From Enterobacter cloacae (GTDB lineage Bacteria; Pseudomonadota; Gammaproteobacteria; Enterobacterales; Enterobacteriaceae): DNA of 64,000 nt. This document shows positions 17,889 through 26,613 of this stretch, one piece after another (the first letter of the stretch is position 1; each line of letters starts with the position of its first letter). The position numbers and the translations under genes are program-made. Under the pieces are notes generated by a model that searched no databases, was not told the origin of the DNA, and worked only from the letters and a program-made list of their open reading frames with translations. The DNA lies in contig AP022134.1 in the NCBI GenBank assembly GCA_014169315.1, positions 1-64,000 on the forward strand, read 5' to 3'.

Positions 17889-19580
17889 ATGTCATCTCTT
17901 GATTCTGAAGCTAAACCCGATAATGCAGGTCACAGCGTACTGGCTTTAACAACCTCTCATAGCCTGGTGGTTAGCTCTTCTGAAACATTTCTTCCAGATA
18001 TGCGCAAAGAGCTCGGCATTATCGCGGATCTTGTTGAGTCCTATAATGATGAACTCTGCTTGTTGAAACACATGGCTGTCCAGTTCAAAACCCACAATCA
18101 CCAGAAACTTTATTCTTATCTCTCAGGCTACAACCACAGTATCTCTGAAGCGGATGCCTTGTTCGCGGAAAACGCTCTGAGATCTGAATACTGGAAACGC
18201 GTTATGGCACTCACTGATGTTTTGCCTATCATGTCGGATGCCAAACGTAACGAATGGGATAAGCAGTTTACGGCCGACCGCTATATTATGCCGCCTCAGG
18301 TGATCCCTGATTTCACAGCTGACGCTGTAGTAGGCACAGTCGTTGCTTTGCTTAATGACCGCAATCAATTTATTAAAGAAAGGGTTTACGACGTCTTCCA
18401 GTCTCTGAGCCGCAGTCATAAGACAAACAAAGCTTTTGGGTTCTCCACCCGCATGATCACTACCGGAGTTTGCGAGCCGTCTAAATACCCCTGGCAGAAA
18501 TTAAGGGTGGATTTTAAAGAGTCTGGCATTTCACCACTGAGCGAGCTCCGCGTTATATGCGCATTCTTCCGTGGCGAACAGGTGAAGGCGATCCATAACA
18601 CCAAATCATTGGTTGAGGCGTTGGTCGAACATGAGGGGTTCAGAAAATGGATCTGCATCGATGGCAACAGTATTCGTTTCAGGGTTTACAAAAATGGATC
18701 AATGCATATTGACGTCCACCCTGATATCGCCGAGCGGCTTAACAATATTTTATCAGCTATCGTACCGCTGGCATTACCTGCCGACCGCATGGCTCATAGC
18801 AAGAAATCTTTGGAGGCATTCCCTGTACTTAAGCAGTGCATCGACTTTGATACCCGGATGCAGCTTTCTGAACTAATGTTTAAAAATGACGGGGACAATA
18901 AATGGAGTTGCTGGACATCTTTAGGGTCTCTCGCCGAACGTAAAACTTCGAGTGTTGCCGCTGACACCCTTCGGTTCTTAGGGGCAACAGTAACAAAATA
19001 CGATGTGACATTTTCCTATGATCCGTGTGAGGTTATTCGTTACATCGGCCAGATAGGGGAGATGCCTGATATTGTATCGCATCAGTTTTACCCTTCATCT
19101 TGCCGAATCAGCGAATATGTATATTCCCTGCTCGGTGCAGGGGAAGGGGATACCCTCCTGGAGCCTAATATTGGCCATGCGGATTTGCTTAAATCATTCC
19201 CTGCCGGTGTGATCGTTACTGGCATCGAGCTTGATACTTTGAATTGCCTTATCTCCCGGGCTAAGGGATACGATACGACAGAAGCTGACTTCCTCACATG
19301 GTCTAAGTCTAATCAACAGAAGAAGTTTGATTATGTCGTGATGAACCCACCTTTTGCCGATAACCGGGCCAGGCTGCATCTCCAGGCAGCTGCATCTCAT
19401 CTCGCAGCCGGGGGATCTCTAGCAGCCGTTCTTCCATTATCTCTTCAGGGGCTCGATAACCTTCTGGGGGAAGAATTCCGGACGGAATGGATGGACGTTT
19501 TTGAGAACGAGTTTGAAAACACGACCGTTTCGGTTCGCATCCTGTACGCCGAACGTATTCAACAAGAGGAAGTCCTATGA
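17889..19580 (+). CDS. DUF4942-type SAM-dependent methyltransferase
   Basis: A 563-residue protein. The N-terminal two thirds match what I know as DUF4942 ('YWKRVMALTDVLPIMSDAKRNEWDKQF', 'LLNDRNQFIKERVYDVFQSL'). The C-terminal part is a class I methyltransferase with SAM loop 'LLEPNIGHADLL' (about residue 424), acidic 'TGIELD' and the N6-adenine motif NPPF (about residue 485). It may methylate plasmid DNA, but it has no partner nuclease here. A 58-residue gene overlaps its stop in ATGA fashion. A second, shorter NPPF protein with similar motifs is at 32185. The DUF number is from memory. Confidence 0.78.
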   Translation: MSSLDSEAKPDNAGHSVLALTTSHSLVVSSSETFLPDMRKELGIIADLVESYNDELCLLKHMAVQFKTHNHQKLYSYLSGYNHSISEADALFAENALRSEYWKRVMALTDVLPIMSDAKRNEWDKQFTADRYIMPPQVIPDFTADAVVGTVVALLNDRNQFIKERVYDVFQSLSRSHKTNKAFGFSTRMITTGVCEPSKYPWQKLRVDFKESGISPLSELRVICAFFRGEQVKAIHNTKSLVEALVEHEGFRKWICIDGNSIRFRVYKNGSMHIDVHPDIAERLNNILSAIVPLALPADRMAHSKKSLEAFPVLKQCIDFDTRMQLSELMFKNDGDNKWSCWTSLGSLAERKTSSVAADTLRFLGATVTKYDVTFSYDPCEVIRYIGQIGEMPDIVSHQFYPSSCRISEYVYSLLGAGEGDTLLEPNIGHADLLKSFPAGVIVTGIELDTLNCLISRAKGYDTTEADFLTWSKSNQQKKFDYVVMNPPFADNRARLHLQAAASHLAAGGSLAAVLPLSLQGLDNLLGEEFRTEWMDVFENEFENTTVSVRILYAERIQQEEVL

Positions 19581-19753
19581 GCAACCAACCCACCAGCCTG
19601 CCAGAAGAAGATATTGAGTTTGTTATGGATACCTTTCAGAGGAGCATGGGTAAATCCAAACCTGTCAGGGATACTCAAATAGAGGGCGAGAAACCGCAAA
19701 GTAAAGAGTCCGCAAACTCAACTGAAAACCCCGGTTATGAAGAATTCTTTTAA
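19577..19753 (+). CDS. Small acidic hypothetical protein (58 residues)
   Basis: It starts at an ATG overlapping the methyltransferase stop (ATGA), after a GAGGAAG ribosome site. It is hydrophilic, with no membrane segment or known domain, and ends in GYEEFF. Its position implies translational coupling to the methyltransferase. Confidence 0.6.
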   Translation: MSNQPTSLPEEDIEFVMDTFQRSMGKSKPVRDTQIEGEKPQSKESANSTENPGYEEFF

Positions 19754-19801
19754 TTACGCTCATGATATCCTGGTGCAGTTATTTAGAATGATATTTGAGG
19801 G

Positions 19802-20257
19802 ATGGGGGACATTGTGATTAAAAGGCGTAACATTCGACGATCAGTTTATGGATTGCTTATTGTTCTTATCGCCGGAAATGTGTGGTTAGGCCTTAGAGCT
19901 GATAAAATTCATAAAGTGCGTTATCAGGATTTCTGGTCACCGGCAACTGTGATTAAAGTAACTGTAATGCCTTCAACGAATGAAATCCAGCTCAGTGGTA
20001 AAATCCCTAAATCGGTAAGAGTTTCAAACAATTATGTTGAGTACTCGTTACCGGGCACACTCTCGGACAAGACCATTTACCGAAGCGTGTTAGAAGATGA
20101 GATGCTCACTTTGCTTAATGCTGGAGGTCAACTTGAAGTTAAATACACTCTGGACAAGCAGACAAATCGAACTAAGGTATGCACTAAGTGCTTACGGGTG
20201 ATTAAAGATATTAACCATCAATATTCAGCCACTGAGGTAAAGCATGGGCAGTCCTAA
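19802..20257 (+). CDS. Hypothetical membrane-anchored protein
   Basis: A 151-residue protein with one N-terminal membrane helix (about residues 14-30) after a basic segment, then a likely extracytoplasmic domain with a CTKC motif near residue 126. No family recognised. A GTG at 19814 with GGGGGA upstream is an alternative start. It overlaps the next gene by 14 bp, so the two are probably cotranslated. Confidence 0.6.
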   Translation: MGDIVIKRRNIRRSVYGLLIVLIAGNVWLGLRADKIHKVRYQDFWSPATVIKVTVMPSTNEIQLSGKIPKSVRVSNNYVEYSLPGTLSDKTIYRSVLEDEMLTLLNAGGQLEVKYTLDKQTNRTKVCTKCLRVIKDINHQYSATEVKHGQS

Positions 20258-20525
20258 ATTTGAAATTGCTGAGCAAATTAAAATGTGGATCGTTGTTTAT
20301 CTAGTTTGCTTTTTAGCACTTTACTGTGTGTTAAGCGCTCTACATGCGCTTTATGATCCGCTAAATTTACCTGCCCTGACGTGGCCTATCAGCTGGTTCG
20401 TGGTGCCTGAAATGACAAGTTTTGGCAGTGCATTATTAGCTTTTGTCCTAACGCCAGGCCTTTGCTCTATAATTGCTGTTTTATTCGGTAAGTCTACCTT
20501 TAAAAAAGCTAAAACAAAAATATAG
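20244..20525 (+). CDS. Hypothetical two-helix membrane protein
   Basis: A 93-residue protein with membrane helices at about residues 11-32 and 50-80. It overlaps the end of the upstream membrane protein gene and is followed by a terminator. No family recognised. Confidence 0.6.
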   Translation: MGSPKFEIAEQIKMWIVVYLVCFLALYCVLSALHALYDPLNLPALTWPISWFVVPEMTSFGSALLAFVLTPGLCSIIAVLFGKSTFKKAKTKI

Positions 20526-20555
20526 AGTTAATTAGATTGGTGGCTCAGGTTTATA

Positions 20556-20577
20556 AAACCTCTCACTAGAGAGGTTT
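20556..20577. terminator. Bidirectional terminator between convergent genes
   Basis: AAACCTCTC, a 4-base loop, then GAGAGGTTT, T-rich on the plus-strand side. It lies between two convergent membrane-protein genes. Confidence 0.75.
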
Positions 20578-20582
20578 ATTTA

Positions 20583-21209
20583 TTATTTTTGACTGAGATT
20601 AACAGCGTTTTCCATAAATGTATCAATAACAACCGTAAGAGACTGGCTGGTACCATGGCTATACTCAGGCCAAGGTAAAAAAGGATATGAAGAATACGCC
20701 ATCAACATGATACTGGTTGGGCAACGCCAGTCCGTTGGAACACCTTTACTGTAATGGACAATCATAGCCGGGCGACTACAATCAATATCTCCAGCGTTTT
20801 TATCGAGTACGAAAGTAGCCAGAACGCCGGTGTCCTTCTGGGATACGAAAACAAGGCTGTCAGTAAAAATAAAGGCCATTAAGGAAGAGGCCAGGAAAGC
20901 GCCAGTAAATAAGGACTTCTTCTCTTTCCAAACGCGTCGAGCATATAACCCCATTAGCGCTACCGCTGAAACCATTCCGGACCACTGAGCACCCAAAGAA
21001 AAATCTGTTACTGTTTTAGATGTCATACTTTCATTAATAGTAATCATTGCGACAATGAATGGTGATGCAATTCCAAGTGTTGCTAGGACTATCAGCGATA
21101 TTTCAGACCGGTTTTCTTTAGCGGATCCTTTACTTATTGCAGACATTGCTCTGAACATAACGAATGTACTGTTGAGCATCAGAAAACAGCATAAGAGCAT
21201 GTATAACAT
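20583..21209 (-). CDS. Hypothetical membrane protein (about four helices)
   Basis: A 208-residue protein with hydrophobic segments at about residues 1-22, 37-58, 73-90 and 100-122, then a hydrophilic C-terminal domain with two Cys in 'GDIDCSRPAMIVHYSKGVPTDWRCPTS' that could form a disulfide outside the cytoplasm. No family recognised. It is transcribed alone toward the terminator at 20556. Confidence 0.6.
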   Translation of the reverse strand: MLYMLLCCFLMLNSTFVMFRAMSAISKGSAKENRSEISLIVLATLGIASPFIVAMITINESMTSKTVTDFSLGAQWSGMVSAVALMGLYARRVWKEKKSLFTGAFLASSLMAFIFTDSLVFVSQKDTGVLATFVLDKNAGDIDCSRPAMIVHYSKGVPTDWRCPTSIMLMAYSSYPFLPWPEYSHGTSQSLTVVIDTFMENAVNLSQK

Positions 21210-21348
21210 TGGGTTTCCTCAACCTAGAAGTGATGGTTACCCTGTTATTTTACATAAATTTGACTCAACAGATGCTTTTAAAATCTCGCTTCCTTGAATT
21301 TAAAAACATATCAGCACAATTGGCAAACATAAAGGAGCAGCGTCTATC

Positions 21349-21361
21349 AAAAGTTACTTTT
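21349..21361. repeat. 13-bp palindrome, perfect copy
   Basis: AAAAGTTACTTTT, noncoding, upstream of the first Ig-like gene; centre 65 bp from the next copy. Confidence 0.8.
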
Positions 21362-21413
21362 ATGATTGGTTGAATACTCATTTTGAAGGCTAAAATCCAA
21401 AAAAGTGGGTACA

Positions 21414-21426
21414 AAAAGTTACTTTT
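21414..21426. repeat. 13-bp palindrome, perfect copy
   Basis: AAAAGTTACTTTT, noncoding, about 155 bp before the start of the first Ig-like gene. Confidence 0.8.
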
Positions 21427-21581
21427 GCGTCATCCAGATGCACTGCCGCCATTTTGCATTCTGTACGTTGGTTGCTTTCTCACTTGATGTCTCTTTTAAC
21501 AGGCAAATTATCACTTTATCCGACCGGACCTTGTAGGCTGAATCCGTAGAATAAGGCTATAACCTATTCCCGGAGCATCAT

Positions 21582-24038
21582 ATGCGTAAAACTCTAATTG
21601 GCTGCATGGTTGCAACTGCCCTTGCTACTGTATCTTCGGCACATGCTCAGGTATTTAGCTACTCATTTACAGATACCAATAAGGCTGTTCGGAATATTAA
21701 GCCTGCAACACAAACATATCTTAATCCCGCTGGTGTTTTGACTCTGAACTTGATATCGGGTCTTGATCGGTACGAGCGAGTGACGGTCACACGAGACAGC
21801 GATAAAAAGGTTATGTATTCCTCCGTCTCGACCAAAACGAGCGTTGCAGATCGTATCGTTGCTGCCGATGGAACAGAATACTATGGAAAGGATATGGTTC
21901 TACCGGCGCTCGGAGAAGGGACCTTTACTGTAGTCAATGAAACTCTGGATATTCGCCAGACTGTAGTGAGCACATCTACTTATCATTTCATCGTTGATAC
22001 AACTCCTCCACGCTATAAGAGTATTTATCCGAGTCAAAACGCAGGTTACGACATGGTACTTTCTGGGCCACTTTGGGAGTTGGGCCGAGGCGGTAGTGGC
22101 CAGTTTTCTATATTTGCAGACGGTATTGAGGATGCTAGTGGAATTGCCAAGATCCGTCTTGTCATTAAACGAAGTAATGGTTCTGTGGTCTCCGACAATA
22201 ACCTGAGTTATGACACAGCCAATAAACGTGCGTTCTATCCGTGGATTAAAGATATGAACACCCAGGCTGGCATGCCCTCAAGTGATCTTGATGAAGAATT
22301 CACCTTCAATTTCATCGTTACGGACCTGGCAGGAAATACGCTTAACATTCCTCCCCAGCGGTTTTTATATGACGATCAAATGGGAGAATTTACGCCATTT
22401 GCAGTTCATGACTCACGTGTAAGCACCAGTGTTGTACCCGGCATTTCTTCGGGATACGTCCCGTTTAAACGAGGCCTTACAGTGCTGGAAAACCCCTACA
22501 AGTTGGTTATACGTATCCCAAGAACTAACTGGAAGCCATATCGAAATGGTGGCATGAGCATTACCAATAACTATGGCGGAGTACAGGTCCTTTCCGAAGA
22601 TGCCACCTATGTCTACGTGGAAGTTAAGCTGCCACAGGGTGCCTTAGATGGAAACTACTATAGACCTGTGAATACATATCAATGGTCTGGAGGAGATCTT
22701 GGTCAGTATGCCAGCTGGCTCAACTGGGATCCTGCCTCTGTAAAGAGTCCGGCTTGGGGAAGTTCACCCATAGAACGACAAAAGGCTGATGGAACATGGT
22801 TCAACAGCGTAAACTGGAACCTGTTCAAGGCATCTGATATGCCTATAAAACTTACTAATATCCGGTTCAATGTACAGGCTAGGCCATATGATCAAAAAAT
22901 CACTGGCGGAGCAACATGCAGTATTCCAGCTGGCTCAACAACCTGTACCGTCTCTTTGCCCCAGGATATTATAAATGGCACTACCGGCTATCTTCATAGT
23001 GGCTATGAAGTAAGGTCAACCACCGAAGCAACCTTCTTTGCCCCTATATGGGAGAATATAGCCTGGCATACACTGGGTCCCTCCGTCACTGGATTTGATT
23101 ACATTGAAACCACCAACATTCTCCAGGTTTACGTGAATCAACCTGGAGATGGTTCATATTTCGACCATGTTTATGTAAATCGAGTTTGGTTGTCAGATAA
23201 AAACCGTAACAACGCAGAAATAAGCGTAACCGGCAAACAAACAGGTAGAAATATGGCGTCTGGGAACTACACGTATGAGTTCAACATGAAAGAGGTACCA
23301 GAAGGCAGTTATAACGTGGTAATTAATGCCCAAGATACATTCAACAATACCGGTAACCTCCCTTATCAAACTGTTGTCGTTGATAATACAGCACCATCTG
23401 TAAGTATTAGCTACGAAGGAAAACCGATCAGCAAAAACGTAACAGTATATGGGCTGGAGAACGTCCGTATACAGCTCACCGATGCTCTAACTAAACCATC
23501 CTTAAGCCGTATGACTCTTCGCGGTGGCCCTGTTTCTGATGCGGTGGAATTGTCTTGGGTGAATCTGGGAAACAACCTGTATGCACCTAATTATCCCAAG
23601 ATCTTTCCGTCTCTTAATGAAGGCGAAACATACACTCTCACAGTTCAGGCCAAAGATGAGATGAACAACGTTAAAGAAAGCTCAGTCGAATTTAACTACC
23701 TTCCAAACAATCTCGTCAGGCTAGAGAATCTGAAAACCTTAGCTGTCAATGCTTCTCTCAAAACATCTGACAATACTCCTCTGGCTGTTCTGTATGCCAG
23801 CCAGCTGCGTAAAAAGGATGGTTCAATCGCTACAGGGCTTCAGGACGCAGTGCTTACTGTCCGTAAGGACGCTGCATTCGGCGTGACTGTAAATGGTGTT
23901 TCTGCGATGCCAGGTGAAAGCAAAGAGCTTCAACTGGATTTGGGGCTCGGGGACAGCCGTAGCTTTCCTATTTTCCCTGCTGTATCCGGCCTTACAGGCA
24001 GATCTGAGTTCATGATTAACATTGAAGAATTAAAATAA
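21582..24038 (+). CDS. Secreted Ig-like repeat protein, paralogue 1 (DUF4165-like)
   Basis: An 818-residue secreted protein. A Sec signal peptide ends at SSAHAQ. An N-terminal conserved domain follows ('YLNPAGVLTLNLISGLDRYERVTV'), then beta-rich Ig-like segments, several opening with 'VDTTPPR' or 'VDNTAPSVSI'. A Cys pair lies in 'ATCSIPAGSTTC', and the conserved C-terminal domain contains 'NLVRLENLKTLAVNASLKTSDNTPLAVLY'. Ig-like proteins of IncH plasmids have been reported to act at the cell surface in conjugation; whether this family does is unknown. CGGAG precedes the ATG. Its closest relative is the gene at 28312. Confidence 0.8.
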   Translation: MRKTLIGCMVATALATVSSAHAQVFSYSFTDTNKAVRNIKPATQTYLNPAGVLTLNLISGLDRYERVTVTRDSDKKVMYSSVSTKTSVADRIVAADGTEYYGKDMVLPALGEGTFTVVNETLDIRQTVVSTSTYHFIVDTTPPRYKSIYPSQNAGYDMVLSGPLWELGRGGSGQFSIFADGIEDASGIAKIRLVIKRSNGSVVSDNNLSYDTANKRAFYPWIKDMNTQAGMPSSDLDEEFTFNFIVTDLAGNTLNIPPQRFLYDDQMGEFTPFAVHDSRVSTSVVPGISSGYVPFKRGLTVLENPYKLVIRIPRTNWKPYRNGGMSITNNYGGVQVLSEDATYVYVEVKLPQGALDGNYYRPVNTYQWSGGDLGQYASWLNWDPASVKSPAWGSSPIERQKADGTWFNSVNWNLFKASDMPIKLTNIRFNVQARPYDQKITGGATCSIPAGSTTCTVSLPQDIINGTTGYLHSGYEVRSTTEATFFAPIWENIAWHTLGPSVTGFDYIETTNILQVYVNQPGDGSYFDHVYVNRVWLSDKNRNNAEISVTGKQTGRNMASGNYTYEFNMKEVPEGSYNVVINAQDTFNNTGNLPYQTVVVDNTAPSVSISYEGKPISKNVTVYGLENVRIQLTDALTKPSLSRMTLRGGPVSDAVELSWVNLGNNLYAPNYPKIFPSLNEGETYTLTVQAKDEMNNVKESSVEFNYLPNNLVRLENLKTLAVNASLKTSDNTPLAVLYASQLRKKDGSIATGLQDAVLTVRKDAAFGVTVNGVSAMPGESKELQLDLGLGDSRSFPIFPAVSGLTGRSEFMINIEELK

Positions 24039-24142
24039 AGCAGGGCTGTTTTGCTGAAGCACAACGGCCGTCTTCTGATGCGCCGTAGCCCATGTTGTTG
24101 CAAATCAGTCCGACGTTCATTGCGTAAGTAACGCTTACTGCG

Positions 24143-24176
24143 GACCATGGTAGTGATTAGACTCACTACCATGGTC
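24143..24176. repeat. Perfect inverted repeat made of two iteron halves
   Basis: GACCATGGTAGTGA, a 6-base spacer, then TCACTACCATGGTC. The GGTAGTGA core is the same as in the iterons, so this may be an outlying head-to-head initiator site. It could also act as a terminator for the Ig-like gene, although there is no T-run. Confidence 0.7.
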
Positions 24177-24403
24177 ATTTCACCACATATCTTCTCTGCA
24201 TTGCTCTTGTTGGGCAGACTAGTAACTCGTCACTAAATTGCAGCTTTTGTCTTGCTAAGTCGCTGGTATAACTGCACTACGAAATCGTCAAAAGATTTTA
24301 TCCCTCATGTAGATCCAATAAATGATCCCAAAGGTGCCAGAGAGTACAAAGAAGATCCCGGTACGCTGTAGGCCGCATGGTTACTGGGCTGGAGCATTGT
24401 CAC

Positions 24404-24505
24404 TGACAACAGTAGCGACATAAGTGACAACGGGAGTGACTTAAAAGACAATGGTAGAGACTATTTCGACGTTGGTAATGATTTTAAGTGACAATGGTAG
24501 TGAGG
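24404..24505 (+). repeat. Iteron cluster 1 of replicon 2 (five 21-bp units)
   Basis: Units like TGACAAYGGTAGTGA start at 24404, 24425, 24446, 24467 and 24489, all in one orientation at a 21-22 bp pitch. Confidence 0.85.
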
Positions 24506-24827
24506 TTAGACTTAAACTTCCACTGTAAGGTAAGGTGACTCGCATTATTTAAATAAATTATTACTTTCAATTACTTGCGACACGAGTCTGCATGTATGCT
24601 TCTATTTCTCAAAAATTTATCCACCGAAAATGCCTGTGGCTGTGATTTAGCTTTGACGACAGTTTTTATCAGGGAGGCAAGTTGAGACCTGTATAAGAAC
24701 TAAGCATTTATTTATCCCCATTTTCCACAAGGTAGTTCCAATAATTAGTACCTTAGTGTTCCTGATAGATCAAAAGAGATCCCCGCTGCCTCCAGGCCAG
24801 ACGGCACAAGGCCTGAGACGTGATCAG

Positions 24828-24928
24828 TGACAACAGTAGTGATTATTTTGACATTGGTAGTGATTATTATAACGTTGGTAATGAGTTTTTTGACATCAGT
24901 AGTGATCAGAGCGACAATAGTAGTGACT
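24828..24928 (+). repeat. Iteron cluster 2 of replicon 2 (five 21-bp units)
   Basis: Units start at 24828, 24849, 24870, 24891 and 24912, at an exact 21-bp pitch. They share the core of cluster 1, with more variation in the middle bases. Confidence 0.85.
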
Positions 24929-25043
24929 TTTCATTAGATCTTTTTAACTTGATCTGATCCGTTGTTGATAAGAGTTGCAGGTCATTGTATGCAAAGAGTT
25001 TTTGCCAAGTTTTAATGAGTGGAGTCGTTTTTTTAGGTAGAAC

Positions 25044-25052
25044 TTATGCACA
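25044..25052 (+). promoter_or_regulatory. DnaA box near the second rep start
   Basis: TTATGCACA matches the DnaA consensus TTATNCACA. A weaker site, TTATCCACC, lies near 24618. A DnaA box beside iterons supports an origin here. Confidence 0.65.
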
Positions 25053-25145
25053 GATATGGATCATCACAATGATCCATCCAGTGACATAGAGTTCGCTGGG
25101 GCTTACTATTCACCAATCTGTTTACACATTCAGTGATAACTTATT

Positions 25146-26234
25146 ATGACTAAAGAGAAAGATACTGAGCAGCAGGACCTGGTCACCAGGGCTTTCTCTG
25201 TTAGAGAGAAAGAATCAGGTAAAGACATCATTTTGCGTCCTAACAGCAACCGTACGGTGCAGTCTATTGCTTTGATGCGGCTCGGGCTGTTCGTCCCATC
25301 ACCAAAGAGTGTGGGGCGTCAAAATCGGGAATATAAAACGGTTGGCTTTGACGCAACGAAAGAGTTACAGACGCTCTCTTTAATGGAGAGCGAGGGGTTC
25401 ACCAATATTTCAATTGTCGGTGAGCGTCTTGATATGTCAGTAGATTTTAAGACGTGGATGGGCATCATTCGAACCTATGCCAATCATCCGATTAACAATG
25501 ACACGATAAGCTTAAAATTCACTGAATTCCTCAAGCTATGTACGCCTGAAAATTATCGCTCATCTACAGCGTCCAGAAAACGTATAGACGCCTCCTTACG
25601 CAGGTTAGCATCCGTTACCTTGTCGTTCACCAGTAATAACTCGTCCAAAGTCTATACAACGCATCTGGTACAGTCTGCCCTGTTAGACCCGGAATCAGAT
25701 CAGGTTGTCCTTCAGGTTGATCCTAAGATTTTCGAGCTCTATCAATACGATCATAAGGTTTTGATGCAGCTGAAGGCAATTAAGGAGTTGGCCAAGAAGG
25801 AAAGCGCCCAGGCTCTCTATACGTTCATAGAGTCATTACCGCCAAATCCTATACCGATATCCCTTACTCGGCTGAAAAATCGTCTGAACCTCAAAACACG
25901 AGCAAATAGTCAGAATGCTACCGTGAGAAAGGCTCTTGAAGAGTTGGCATCGATAGGATACCTCCAGTACACCGAAATTAAGAAAGACGGAAAAGTATAC
26001 TTCCAGATTCATAAGCGGGATCCCGATCTGAATTTGAACAATACTCAGCCTCCTTTAGAAGTGGTTGAAGATGAAGAAGAGAACTCAGGGTCTTCTGTTT
26101 TAGAAGGTGAGTTATGCCCACCAGCTGACCCGATAGACGGCGATGATGTTCTTACCGTCCATGATTTAACCGCTGAAGAACTGCGCTATATTCGTAGTCT
26201 TCGAAGCCAGAAAAAGAACAGCAACGCCAGCTAA
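25146..26234 (+). CDS. Rep_3-type replication initiator, replicon 2 (RepHI-like)
   Basis: A 362-residue paralogue of the first initiator, sharing 'ILRPNSNRTVQSIALMRLGLF', 'DFKTWMGIIRTYANHPINNDTISLKFTEFLKLC', 'LVQSALLDPESDQVVLQVDPKIFELYQYDHK' and 'VRKALEELASIGYLQYTEIKKDGKVYFQIHKR'. It adds an acidic C-terminal tail of about 55 residues. It should bind the iterons on both sides of its gene. The ribosome site is poor, so translation is probably low or regulated by Rep binding. Confidence 0.92.
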   Translation: MTKEKDTEQQDLVTRAFSVREKESGKDIILRPNSNRTVQSIALMRLGLFVPSPKSVGRQNREYKTVGFDATKELQTLSLMESEGFTNISIVGERLDMSVDFKTWMGIIRTYANHPINNDTISLKFTEFLKLCTPENYRSSTASRKRIDASLRRLASVTLSFTSNNSSKVYTTHLVQSALLDPESDQVVLQVDPKIFELYQYDHKVLMQLKAIKELAKKESAQALYTFIESLPPNPIPISLTRLKNRLNLKTRANSQNATVRKALEELASIGYLQYTEIKKDGKVYFQIHKRDPDLNLNNTQPPLEVVEDEEENSGSSVLEGELCPPADPIDGDDVLTVHDLTAEELRYIRSLRSQKKNSNAS

Positions 26235-26613
26235 AGTTAACCCGGCGGTTCAGGCTCCGGGTGCTAAATTACTTCTTCGATTTTCGTTAGTCCCAGCCCG
26301 CTCTTTCACGTCAACGGTAATGAGTCAAAAGTCATTACCGTTGTCATTGTTCTCTACCACCCTATGTAGATCGAGATTGCGAATTCAACGCTTTCTCCTG
26401 AGTCACCTGTTAACACCCGGTTTCTACGCTTTACTTCATTGGCCAGTACATCCAACGGAAAATATCGTAACGGGGTGACAATGGCAGTGAGTTGACCCAC
26501 TCACTACCATCGACATTCAAATCCCGGCTTCTCTGGTAGCTATAGTGACAATGGTAATGATGTGTACCTTACTGGCATTGTCATTGTCCTCCGAGTGTGC
26601 GTTCAGCTTTGGG

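Larger units (their letters stand above)
21210..21581. other. Intergenic region with two 13-bp palindromes
   Basis: No gene. It holds two perfect copies of the 13-bp palindrome with centres 65 bp apart and leads into the ribosome site (CGGAG) of the first Ig-like gene. It is the only place where two copies lie this close. Confidence 0.6.
24039..25145. other. oriV2 region upstream of the second rep
   Basis: No gene. It contains a 14-bp-arm palindrome (24143-24176), two clusters of five 21-bp iterons, a consensus DnaA box (25044-25052), and GATC sites near 24767, 24821, 24904 and 25060. Together these are the features of an iteron-regulated origin. Confidence 0.75.
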
